From NCBI GenBank assembly GCA_025927475.1, contig JAICLL010000022.1, forward strand, positions 1 to 53,099: DNA of 53,099 nucleotides, read 5' to 3'. The notes beneath the pieces are model-generated. The model ran no database searches and was not told the DNA's origin. It saw only the letters and a list, made by a program, of their open reading frames with translations. The translations under genes were made by a program, and so were the position numbers. Positions 25,274 through 33,375 of this stretch are shown here, piece after piece. Position 1 is the stretch's first letter. Each line of letters begins with the position of its first letter. The DNA is from Pirellulales bacterium. Lineage in GTDB: Bacteria; Planctomycetota; Planctomycetia; Pirellulales; JAICIG01.

Positions 25274-27619
25274 ATGCGCCGATCGCCTGCTCGACCCAAG
25301 CGTCCGCTTTCGTGCTCGCAACGCCGCCGCCGGTGGACGGCCCAGGCGCTGGAAGTTCTGGAACGCCGCGATCTGTTGTCGGCGAATGTGCTTGGGTATC
25401 ACAACGATCTGGCCAGCACCGGCGTCAACAACCAAGAGGCCGTGCTGACTCCAGCCAATGTCAACTCGGCCACGTTCGGCAAGCTCTCGAGCACGCCCGT
25501 CGATGGCCAGGTCTATGCCCAGCCGCTTTATTTGGAGGGCGTCAGCATTGCCTCCGGACCGGCGGCGGGCACGCACAACGTCGTGTATGTCGCCACCGAG
25601 CACGACAGCGTGTACGCCATCGACTCGGCCAACGGCAGCGTGCTCTGGCAACGCAGCTTCATCGATCCGGCCCAAGGCATCACCACAGTGCCGGCCCAGG
25701 ACACTGGCTCCGGTGCGCTGACCCCGGAGATGGGCATCACCGCCACGCCCGTCATCGATACTTCGACTCAGGCGCTTTATGTCCTGGCGAATACCAAAGA
25801 AATCCGCGCCGACGGCACGCACTATGTCTATCGGCTGCACGCGCTCGACGTGGCCACGGGCGCCGAGAAACTAGGCGGACCGCTGATCATCGCCGACACG
25901 ATTTTCGACGGCACAAACTATACCTACCTCAGCGGGCCGGCGGTCAACGGCACCGGCGCCGGCAGCGTCAACGGGCAGATTACCTTCAATGCCCTGCGCG
26001 AGTTCAGCCGCGTGGGCCTGTCGGACGTCGATGGCAATATCTACATGGCGTTTGGCTCGCATCCCGACGTGAATCCCGCGCATGGCTGGGTGCTGGCGGT
26101 CAACGCCCAAACGCTGAACCTGTGGGCCGCCGTCAATCTGACGCCCAACGGCGAACTGGGAGACATCTGGCAAGCCGGCAACGAAGTGCTCAATGACGGC
26201 AACGGGCAGTTCTTCGTGTCGACTGGCAACGGCACGTTTGACACGACGCTCGACGCCAATGGGTTTCCGATCAACGCCGATTATGGCGATTCGCTGGTGA
26301 AACTGGTTTACGACGGCAGCACGCCCGACCATCCCAACGCCAATGGCTGGGGTTTGAAGGTGGTCGATTATTTCTCGCCTGCCAACACCGACATGCTCGA
26401 CGACCAAGACCTTGACTTGGGATCGGGCGGCACGGTGCTGCTGCCCGATGCGGCCGGCAACGCCGCCAATCCGCACTTGCTGGTGCAAGCCGGCAAGCAG
26501 GGCCGCATTTACCTGATGAACCGCGACAACATGGCGGGGTTTAACCCGGCCGGCGATCAGACGCTCGAAGAAGTTGACGGCCTGGTGACGTCGGTGTTCA
26601 GCACGCCCGCCTATTTCAACGGCACGCTCTACTATGCGGGAGTGAACGATCATGCCAAGGCAATTCCCTTGACCGATGGGAAGTTGGCGGCCGCGCCGTC
26701 ATCGCAATCGACCGATACGTTCGGTTATCCCGGCGCGACGCCGAGCATTTCGGCCAATGGCGGCGCCAATGGCATTGTGTGGATGATCGACAACGGCAGT
26801 CATGAGTTGCGGGCTTACGACGCGAGCAACCTTGGCATCGAGCTTTATAACAGCGACCAGGCGCCGGGCGGACGCGACAAGCTCGCATCGACCGTGAAAT
26901 TCAGCGTGCCGACGGTGGCCGATGGCCATGTGTTCGTGGCGACGGGAGGCAGCCTGGTGGTTTATGGACTGCTGGGTGATCCGCCGTCCGCCACCGGCAC
27001 CCAGAGCTATGTGTCCGCGGCGTTTTTAGACATTCTGGGCCGCCCCGCCGATTCTGGCGCGCTGGCTCAATGGACCAGCAAGCTCGATCAGGGCTTGCCG
27101 AGGAGCGTGTTCACCAACGCTCTGGCCCATAGCGATGAATACTACCACCGGGTGATCGAAGCGGCCTATCAGCAGTATTTGGGTCGGGCGGCCGACCCCC
27201 AGGGTCTGAATGCTTGGACGATCGCCATGCGCGGCGGCTTAAGCGACGAGCTGCTTGAGGCGGCCTTCATTGGGTCGCCGGAGTTCTATGCCCACGCGGG
27301 CGGGACGGATCGGGCCTGGGTCGATACGATGTATCAAGACCTGTTGGGCCGCCAGCCCGACGCGGCGGGCGAAGTCTTCTGGGTGCAGTCACTAGCGTTG
27401 GGCGTTACCCGGCAAGCGGTGGCCTTTGGCTTTGCCGCCAGCGTGGAGCGCGAAGCCCAGCGAATTCAGTCCGACTACTTCAGCTTCCTGGGGCGATCTG
27501 CCAGCGCCGCCGAGATCGGCAGTTGGGTGATCGCCTTCGAGCACGGCTACAGCAACGAGGACGTCATCGCCGGCTTCGCGGCATCCGATGAATATTATCA
27601 TCGCCGTGCCGGCGCGTAA
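25274..27619 (+). CDS. Large exported protein: PQQ-type beta-propeller with three or four C-terminal DUF4214 repeats
   Basis: The start at 25274 (MRRSPARPKRPLSCSQRRRR) is chosen because it places the sorting-type motif ALEVLERRDLLSA at about residues 34-46, a pattern seen at the N-terminus of large secreted planctomycete proteins. Residues of about 50-570 look like a PQQ/BamB-type propeller (VYVATEHDSVYAIDSANGSVLWQ, QGRIYLMNRDNMAG, GIVWMIDNGSHELRAYDAS). The C-terminal 200 residues hold repeats of DUF4214 (FLDILGRPADSGALAQWTSKL; YQQYLGRAADPQGLNAWTIAM; YQDLLGRQPDAAGEVFWVQSL; FSFLGRSASAAEIGSWVIAF), found in surface-layer and adhesin-like proteins. It is 781 residues, probably cell-surface or secreted; no catalytic residues were identified. 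Confidence 0.85.
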   Translation: MRRSPARPKRPLSCSQRRRRWTAQALEVLERRDLLSANVLGYHNDLASTGVNNQEAVLTPANVNSATFGKLSSTPVDGQVYAQPLYLEGVSIASGPAAGTHNVVYVATEHDSVYAIDSANGSVLWQRSFIDPAQGITTVPAQDTGSGALTPEMGITATPVIDTSTQALYVLANTKEIRADGTHYVYRLHALDVATGAEKLGGPLIIADTIFDGTNYTYLSGPAVNGTGAGSVNGQITFNALREFSRVGLSDVDGNIYMAFGSHPDVNPAHGWVLAVNAQTLNLWAAVNLTPNGELGDIWQAGNEVLNDGNGQFFVSTGNGTFDTTLDANGFPINADYGDSLVKLVYDGSTPDHPNANGWGLKVVDYFSPANTDMLDDQDLDLGSGGTVLLPDAAGNAANPHLLVQAGKQGRIYLMNRDNMAGFNPAGDQTLEEVDGLVTSVFSTPAYFNGTLYYAGVNDHAKAIPLTDGKLAAAPSSQSTDTFGYPGATPSISANGGANGIVWMIDNGSHELRAYDASNLGIELYNSDQAPGGRDKLASTVKFSVPTVADGHVFVATGGSLVVYGLLGDPPSATGTQSYVSAAFLDILGRPADSGALAQWTSKLDQGLPRSVFTNALAHSDEYYHRVIEAAYQQYLGRAADPQGLNAWTIAMRGGLSDELLEAAFIGSPEFYAHAGGTDRAWVDTMYQDLLGRQPDAAGEVFWVQSLALGVTRQAVAFGFAASVEREAQRIQSDYFSFLGRSASAAEIGSWVIAFEHGYSNEDVIAGFAASDEYYHRRAGA

Positions 27620-27623
27620 CGCG

Positions 27624-27919
27624 CGCGAGACCGCTAGTGGCAATTCCAGATTCGGCACGTCGCGTGTCTTGCCAATGCGAATGCAGTTCTTAAACGCTTC
27701 GGCATGCACATCATTCGGGCGCATCACACCAATCACCGGCTCGAGGTTGGCCGGATCGAGAAACCGCGTGACGACCGGAAACTCTTTTTTCACCAGTTCG
27801 GGTCAGGCGGCCTGGATGGGCCGCACCGCTTTGGCGTGGTGCCGCTTTGGCACCACTACATCGACGCCGCGCGTGGCCCGCGGCTCGGAAAGCCATCCGC
27901 TAATGCCGTGTTGGCCCAT
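27624..27919 (-). pseudogene. Remnant of a nucleotidyltransferase-type toxin gene
   Basis: Minus-strand translation from ATG 27919 reads MGQHGISGWLSEPRATRGVD then VVVPKRHHAKAV, an in-frame TGA, then PELVKKEFPVVTRFLDPANL and DVPNLELPLAVSRA. The G-x-x-x-PRAT-x-x-VD pattern is the DxD region of MNT/AbiEii-type nucleotidyltransferases; the first Asp of DVD is Gly. The gene lacks its N-terminal strand and C-terminal half, contains a TGA and abuts the DUF4214 gene. The intact family forms toxin components or stand-alone NTases. It accounts for most of the 330-bp gap. Confidence 0.55.
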
Positions 27920-27949
27920 CGGACGCGGGATTTGAATCTTGGTGTTACG

Positions 27950-28462
27950 TCACTTTTTCAAAGCATCTTCGCTCGGCTCGGCGAACGAAATTTCCTTTAT
28001 CTCGCCTGGCTGCAGTTGGATATTCTGTAAGGCGAGCGACGAAATACGAAAAAACTGCTGGCCATTCTCTGTGAACTCGACCGGCTGAGACCCGACCGAG
28101 ATCCAGTATTCGCCGGGCGGCAGATCGTCGAACTCAAAGCTGGTTTGGCCCTCAACAAGCTTCTGCTCGTACCCTTGAAACGCCGCGCCCGCGAACGTCA
28201 GGCGAATCGAATCGGCTTGGGGAAACCGCTCGCGCCGGATCGTGCCGCGAATCGCCGCGGGCTGCGGCATGCGAATGGCGACGGAATCGGTTTTAGCCGC
28301 ACGCGTTTTGACGAAATCCAACGAGCGCCCACGCGGCACGCCCTCGCCCCAATAGGCGAGCTGCAAGTGTTTGTCGGGCAGGACGCCTTTAAACTCGAAT
28401 CGGCCTTCCGCATCGCTCACGCCGGCGAGAAACTGGTCGCAATACGGCATTTGCCCGAGCAA
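27950..28462 (-). CDS. C-terminal end of the frameshifted M56 protein
   Basis: This frame reads LLGQMPYCDQFLAGVSDAEG then RFEFKGVLPD, a regulatory-like domain that continues the M56 protein (frame ending GADDNRFNWV) once one base near 28460-28470 is removed. Removing the A of CTGATTGCT gives FNWVLLLGQMPYCDQF. A further repeat (IRGTIRRERFPQADSIRLTF, then LPPGEYWISVGS) and the tail ISFAEPSEDALKK follow. It is probably not a separate gene: the apparent TTG start at 28462 lies inside the overlap and has no ribosome site. The intact protein would be about 1,160 residues. Confidence 0.65.
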   Translation of the reverse strand: MLGQMPYCDQFLAGVSDAEGRFEFKGVLPDKHLQLAYWGEGVPRGRSLDFVKTRAAKTDSVAIRMPQPAAIRGTIRRERFPQADSIRLTFAGAAFQGYEQKLVEGQTSFEFDDLPPGEYWISVGSQPVEFTENGQQFFRISSLALQNIQLQPGEIKEISFAEPSEDALKK

Positions 28463-31412
28463 TCAGCACCCAGTTGAAACGATTGTCGTCGGCGCCCGTC
28501 GGTGGACTCGTGGAGACAATCAGCCGCAATTGAGCTCCCGCCGCGGGCCGACCGGCATGGTCGAGAAGCTGGACCCGAAGCGTAGCGTGCTGGCTTCGAT
28601 CGAGCGGCTTCAAAGAGATCGTCAACTCTTCCGCTTCGCGCACCTTGGACGCGACGGCGCGGTCGACGATGGTCCGTTCGTAGTTCTCGGCGACAACGGT
28701 CAGCGCCAGCGGCATGCCGCTGGTAAGCGGCTTGATGAGGAACTCACCATCGCCGGAATTGAAGGTGATGCCCGGGTCACTCCAACTCGAAAGGTAGATT
28801 CCATCTTTGTCCCCCGGCTTCGTTTTGGGGCTGAAACCAAGTTGCACGCGGAATGTACGCACTGGCTTACGGGTCCTCGCATCGACGACGCGGCCATGCA
28901 GCGCCCCCGGCGATTCGAGTGTAATCTGAACGGGTTCGTCGCCATCGAGCGGCAGAGTAATGGGCTTCGGAAAATTGGGGTAACCCGGCGCCGATACCCT
29001 GAATGTGACGTCCTCCGGAAGCGAATCGAAGTTGAACTGCCCATCTTCGCGGGTCTGCACCGAAACCCCTGCGTCAAGGTTCGGGTAACCGCCGCTGCAA
29101 GGGGCCACCCAGGCCTCTGCCACGGGCCTACCTTGCTCATCGACAACGCGACCGCGGATTGAGTGCCCCGGCTTGAGAGTCACTTTCACGAGGGCGAGCG
29201 CAGGGCCATTTTTTGGCTCGACTGCCACTCGCTGAGGAGCAAAACCTTTCGCCACAATATAGATCTGATGCCCGGCATAGCCATCGAAAAGTTCGGCGAA
29301 ACTGAATTCCCCGTGGTCGTCGGTCAGTGCTTCGCGGCGCACGTCGGCACTGTTTCCGTAGTTCGTAATGCGCGCACCAGCCACCGGGTTGCCTCGGGTG
29401 TCTCGCACCACACCGGCGAGCGATTTGCCGGGTGGCCTTCGAGTCAAAGTCATTGCAATGTCTAGTTCTCGGTTTCCATCGGACAGGACGACATCTTGCT
29501 TCTGCTCCATGAAATCGTCGTGCTGAACCGTCACTTTGAACGGCTTGCCAAGCGGAAGAAAGCTGTTCTGGAATCTGCCTTGAGCGTCGGTCCGCTGCGC
29601 GTCGCCGAAGGTGCCATATCCAATGCGAACAGAATAGTAAACCATTGCGCCGGCCACGGGCCTGGCATTCTGGTCGAGCGCCACACCGTGCAGTACCCCT
29701 CCGGCAGCGAGATCGACGGGCAACTCCGTCCACTCTTTGGCCTGTGAGAGATCGATTTCGAGCGTTTCGCGGGCATGCCCTGAAACTGCGATCGTCACTT
29801 CGTATTCTTTGCCCAGCAGGCCCTGCACGAGCGCCGTGCCACGAGCGTCGGTCGTCATTTCGCGCCGGTCGGGATAGCCAAACGTAACTTTGGCGCCCTC
29901 GAGCAGCTTGGCGCCGTCTACCGATCGAACGAAAAACTTCAGCTGTTTGCCTTCGCGCATCTCAAGCCGCAAGGGCCGGAACCGCGCTGAGTCACCGCCC
30001 GCCGAAAGGACTTGATCGACGCGCGTTTCGGGCACGACGAGGTTTCCCGCCCGTGCCCAGATCAAGTATCCGCTAGGAATCGGGGCCAGGTTCTTGAACT
30101 CAAACCGGCCGGCGGAATTCGACTCGGCACGCTCAGTCTTTGCTCCTCGAAGGACGACCTGCGCTTTGGCGATCGGCGTGCCGTCCGCGTTGACGAGCAC
30201 TCCCTGAACAACGCCCGCCTCCAAATTGCCATCGGCAGATGGGACGGATTGTTCTTTGGCCTGCGCCGCGCCGGACTTTTGGGCAGTCGCCGTCGGTCCG
30301 TCGTCGGCCCGGGCCGCTTCGATGCGGACGATGCTGGTCAGTAGGGCGGAGACCACCAAGAGCACGCCCGTCGCCAGGCAAAACGCCCAAGGCGAACGGG
30401 ACCGCAGCGGCAAATGCGAAGTGAGCAGCATTTGGATTCTCCGTGAAAGCTGACTTGATGGATCGAGAAAGGCGATCGCCCCCGCGACGGGTTGCCTTGG
30501 CCGCCGACGAGCGAACGCCAACAGGAACTCCGAGTACTCGACCGCGTCGTGACCTGAATTCGCGGCGCGGTAATCAGCGAGCAGATCTTGGCAGACGCGC
30601 AGCTCGCGGCGCATCTTCCAGAACAAGGGCTGGAACCAGAGCAGAAACTGACAAAGCGAAGCCAGCCGCCAGGCCGCCAGATCGCCGCGTTCGACGTGCG
30701 ACCATTCGTGGACCAGGCAATAACGCAGTTCCGCCGGATCGCCCGACGCCACCGATTCGGGAATCACGACCGTCGGCCGCCGGCAGCCGTAGGTGAGCGG
30801 CGTATCGACTTCGCACGAAACCAATAGCCGAACGCGGCCGCCGCGGTCGCCGGCGATGCTGGCCCAAAGTTGTTGCAGTTCCATATCTGCTCGATGCGCT
30901 CGCAGAGACATTGCCCGCAACCAGCGGACACCGAGGAGCCACTCGGCGAGAAGCCACGCCACGACGATCGATTGCATGGTCAGCAATCCGGCGGCCGTCA
31001 GGCTCCACAGGTCAAAGCGATCGCGTTCGACGGAGCTCGGTAGGGTCGAGCCGGGAACAGGAGCGACGGGCTGATGCATCGCGCCTGTCGAGGCGCGAGG
31101 CAAGCCCGCTTCTTCACCTCGGAACGCACCCGGCGCTGCTTCATCCCACGACGCTTTTGGAGACGACGGCGCCGCCGTCTCGGTTGGCCGCGGCATGTCG
31201 GCGGCAACAATGGCCAGTCGCCAGCCGGTCAGCCCGATGTAGCCAACGAGCGGCGGAACGATGGCGGCCGCGAGAAATGCCAGCACAATGAGCTGAATGC
31301 GATCGGCCGGCTGGCGAAGACGGCCGATGGTGACCCGCGCCGCCAGGAGCACGATCGTCCCCGCCGCGGCGCATTCGATCCACCGAAGGACGATCTGCTG
31401 TGACGTATTCAT
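28389..31412 (-). CDS. M56 (BlaR1-type) membrane metalloprotease with a long regulatory-like repeat tail
   Basis: Several N-terminal membrane helices (IECAAAGTIVLLAARVTIG, IQLIVLAFLAAAIVPPLVGYI, MQSIVVAWLLAEWLL) flank a cytoplasmic gluzincin domain with HEXXH as H235-E-W-S-H239 and LRVCQDLLADYRA downstream. In BlaR1 the exterior domain is a penicillin-binding sensor; here it is replaced by about 600 residues of CarboxypepD_reg-like sandwiches (for instance GVVRDTRGNPVAGARI and GRVVDEQGRPVAEAWV). The likely role is signal-triggered cleavage of the BlaI-type repressor encoded 4 bp upstream, with an unknown ligand. The translation becomes non-coding-like after GADDNRFNWV near 28465, where a one-base shift separates the last repeats. 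Confidence 0.85.
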   Translation of the reverse strand: MNTSQQIVLRWIECAAAGTIVLLAARVTIGRLRQPADRIQLIVLAFLAAAIVPPLVGYIGLTGWRLAIVAADMPRPTETAAPSSPKASWDEAAPGAFRGEEAGLPRASTGAMHQPVAPVPGSTLPSSVERDRFDLWSLTAAGLLTMQSIVVAWLLAEWLLGVRWLRAMSLRAHRADMELQQLWASIAGDRGGRVRLLVSCEVDTPLTYGCRRPTVVIPESVASGDPAELRYCLVHEWSHVERGDLAAWRLASLCQFLLWFQPLFWKMRRELRVCQDLLADYRAANSGHDAVEYSEFLLAFARRRPRQPVAGAIAFLDPSSQLSRRIQMLLTSHLPLRSRSPWAFCLATGVLLVVSALLTSIVRIEAARADDGPTATAQKSGAAQAKEQSVPSADGNLEAGVVQGVLVNADGTPIAKAQVVLRGAKTERAESNSAGRFEFKNLAPIPSGYLIWARAGNLVVPETRVDQVLSAGGDSARFRPLRLEMREGKQLKFFVRSVDGAKLLEGAKVTFGYPDRREMTTDARGTALVQGLLGKEYEVTIAVSGHARETLEIDLSQAKEWTELPVDLAAGGVLHGVALDQNARPVAGAMVYYSVRIGYGTFGDAQRTDAQGRFQNSFLPLGKPFKVTVQHDDFMEQKQDVVLSDGNRELDIAMTLTRRPPGKSLAGVVRDTRGNPVAGARITNYGNSADVRREALTDDHGEFSFAELFDGYAGHQIYIVAKGFAPQRVAVEPKNGPALALVKVTLKPGHSIRGRVVDEQGRPVAEAWVAPCSGGYPNLDAGVSVQTREDGQFNFDSLPEDVTFRVSAPGYPNFPKPITLPLDGDEPVQITLESPGALHGRVVDARTRKPVRTFRVQLGFSPKTKPGDKDGIYLSSWSDPGITFNSGDGEFLIKPLTSGMPLALTVVAENYERTIVDRAVASKVREAEELTISLKPLDRSQHATLRVQLLDHAGRPAAGAQLRLIVSTSPPTGADDNRFNWVLIARANAVLRPVSRRRERCGRPIRV

Positions 31413-31416
31413 CGGG

Positions 31417-31797
31417 CTACTCCTGAGATTTCTGTTTTTCTCGCCGGGCTTTGGCGATCAAGCGTTCCAGATCGCGCATCTCGTTGGGCGAAAGATCTTC
31501 CGCTTTGAGCATATTGAGCACCAACTTGTCGAGCGCTCCGTCGAACACGCGGTCGAGAAACCGCGAGCTCACCTGCTCGCGAGTATGTCGGGGAGAGTAG
31601 AACAGCGTTCGTCCGACCGTGCGCTGCTCGACCAAGCCTTTTTCAGCCATGATGCGGAGCAGCGTCTGCACCGTGGTGAAGGCGGTTTTTTGCTGGGTAC
31701 ACATGGCGGCATGAACCTCGCGCACTTTCGCCTCGCCTAGTTCCCAGAGGATTTTGAGGACGTCGAGTTCGCGTTCACTGGGTTTTACGTCGGGCAT
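31417..31797 (-). CDS. BlaI/MecI/CopY-family repressor
   Basis: A 126-residue winged-helix repressor: PSERELDVLKILWELGEAKVREVHAAM, then TAFTTVQTLLRIMAEKGLVEQRTVGRTLFYSP is the classic BlaI/MecI DNA-binding core, and a helical C-terminal dimerisation domain follows (LDRVFDGALDKLVLNMLKAEDLSPNEMRDLERLI). It precedes the M56 protease by 4 bp, the standard repressor-protease operon. A perfect palindrome 23 bp upstream of the ATG is the likely operator, implying autoregulation. The nearby genes give no sign of beta-lactam resistance; planctomycetes have many such pairs and their signals are unknown. Confidence 0.93.
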   Translation of the reverse strand: MPDVKPSERELDVLKILWELGEAKVREVHAAMCTQQKTAFTTVQTLLRIMAEKGLVEQRTVGRTLFYSPRHTREQVSSRFLDRVFDGALDKLVLNMLKAEDLSPNEMRDLERLIAKARREKQKSQE

Positions 31798-31819
31798 AAA
31801 AAAGGATTGGGCCAGTCCG

Positions 31820-31838
31820 ACTAAACTAAAAGTTTAGT
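31820..31838. promoter_or_regulatory. Putative BlaI-type operator
   Basis: ACTAAACT-AAA-AGTTTAGT, a perfect 8-bp palindrome with a 3-bp centre, lies 22 bp upstream of the repressor ATG (31797) where a promoter and leader are expected. It is the only AT-rich palindrome in the region. Its position and symmetry fit autoregulation by the dimeric repressor. Confidence 0.68.
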
Positions 31839-31938
31839 TGATTGTGCCGCGAACCCAGGCGGTTGTCAACCCCCGGCTGGCATGAACAGGAAGAGCCATT
31901 TCAAAAGCTCGCTTACACGCCGGGCATCGATAGCTGCC

Positions 31939-33375
31939 TTAGACGATCTCTTGAATCACCCTGCCGCGGATTTCGGTGAGCCGCTCTTTGCGGCCTAGGT
32001 GCAGATAGCTCAACGCCTCTTGATCGAGACCGAGCTGGTGCAGAATGGTTGTGTGGATGTCGCGGAAATGATAAGGATTCTCCACCGCCCGAAGGCCGAT
32101 TTCGTCGGTGGCCCCGACCACGCGGCCGCCGCGCACGCCACCTCCGGCCATCCACAGCGAAAAACCCAGATTGTGATGGTCGCGGCCTTTGCCTCCCTGG
32201 GCTTCGGGCGAACGGCCAAACTCGCCGCCCCACAACACCAACGTTGATTCGAGTAGGCCTCGCTGCTTCAGGTCGGTCAACAAGCCGGCCACCGGGCGGT
32301 CGGTCTGGGCGGCCAAACGCTGGTGGTTCTCTTCAATATCGTTATGGGCGTCCCACTGCATGTTGCCCGCCCCGCCCCCAGAGACCACCACGGTGAACCG
32401 CACTCCCCGCTCGACCAGCCGCCGAGCCAGCAGGCAACGCCGGCCATAGTCTTCGGTCGGCTCGCGGCCAATGCCGTACAGGTCGAGCGTGGCCTGCGTC
32501 TCACGCCGCAAATCGAACACTTCGGGCGCCTCGCTCTGCATCTTGAAGGCCAGATCGTAAGCGCCGATCCTGGCGTTCAACTCGTCGTCGGCCCCATTGA
32601 TCGGGGCGCCGTCGAGCGAGGCTTGATTCAGCTCCCGAATCAGCTCGATCGTCCGCCGCCGCGCGTCGCGCGATATTCCCGTCGGCAGCGCGAGATTGCG
32701 CAGCGGCCGTTCGCCCGACCGCAGCATCGTCGGCTGATAGACTGCCGGCAAAAAGCCGTTGGTGTACATCGGCTGGCCCGCTTCGAGCGCTCCATGATGA
32801 TCGGGCATCACCACATACGAGGGCAGCGAGTCGCTCTCGGAACCGAGTCCATAAATCACCCAGGAACCCATACTGGGAAAGCCCGGCATGGTGCGCCCGC
32901 TGAAAAGCTGGTACTGGGCAGCCGAGTGGACCACCATATCGCCGTGACACGAGCGCAGCACCGCCAGGTCGTCGATGCAGCCAGCCAGGTTGGGGAACAG
33001 GTCCGAGACTTCAGTGCCGCTCTCTCCGTGCCGCTGGAAGCGCCGCTTGCTGCCCAGCAGCCGGGCATCTTTGGCAATGAATTGGTACTTCGCCTCGCCG
33101 AACTGGGCCGGTCGCGGCTGGCCGTCCAGCCGATTCAGCAGCGGCTTGGGATCGAACGTCTCCAGGTGGCTCGGCCCGCCGGCCATGAACAGAAAGATGA
33201 CAGCCTTCGCCGGCGGCTCGGGCCGATGCGCCGGTTTGGGCGCCAGCGGCCCTGCGGCGCCGGCTCTCGCCCGCTCGGCGTCGATCAGCGAGGCCAGCGC
33301 CAACGAGCCAAAGCCGCAGAAGGCGCGTTCGACGAATTCGCGGCGGGTGGAGGTTGGCCGAATGTGCATCTTCAA
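31939..33375 (-). CDS. DUF1501 protein, Tat-exported
   Basis: A 478-residue DUF1501 member, an alkaline-phosphatase/sulfatase-like fold with a twin-arginine leader (TSTRREFVERAFCGFGSLALASLI). Hallmarks: AVIFLFMAGGPSHLETFDPKP at the start of the fold, GFPSMGSWVIYGLGSESDSLPSYVVMPD, GVRFTVVVSGGGAGNMQWDAHND, WGGEFGRSPEAQGGKGRDHHNLGFSLWMAGGGVRGG and FRDIHTTILHQLGLD near the end. Its ATG overlaps the stop of the preceding DUF1549/DUF1553 gene (ATGA at 33372-33375), so the two are translationally coupled, as in many planctomycete genomes. Activity is unknown, although the fold suggests a metal-dependent hydrolase. Confidence 0.95.
   Translation of the reverse strand: MKMHIRPTSTRREFVERAFCGFGSLALASLIDAERARAGAAGPLAPKPAHRPEPPAKAVIFLFMAGGPSHLETFDPKPLLNRLDGQPRPAQFGEAKYQFIAKDARLLGSKRRFQRHGESGTEVSDLFPNLAGCIDDLAVLRSCHGDMVVHSAAQYQLFSGRTMPGFPSMGSWVIYGLGSESDSLPSYVVMPDHHGALEAGQPMYTNGFLPAVYQPTMLRSGERPLRNLALPTGISRDARRRTIELIRELNQASLDGAPINGADDELNARIGAYDLAFKMQSEAPEVFDLRRETQATLDLYGIGREPTEDYGRRCLLARRLVERGVRFTVVVSGGGAGNMQWDAHNDIEENHQRLAAQTDRPVAGLLTDLKQRGLLESTLVLWGGEFGRSPEAQGGKGRDHHNLGFSLWMAGGGVRGGRVVGATDEIGLRAVENPYHFRDIHTTILHQLGLDQEALSYLHLGRKERLTEIRGRVIQEIV

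Noticed and set aside
27800..27840. In-frame TGA in the NTase remnant as a selenocysteine codon, given selB in the window
   Set aside because: The gene is truncated at both ends and has lost a catalytic Asp; the TGA most likely replaces TGG or another sense codon.
28389..31797. Beta-lactam resistance sensor
   Set aside because: The M56 protein has no penicillin-binding sensor domain and no beta-lactamase gene is nearby.
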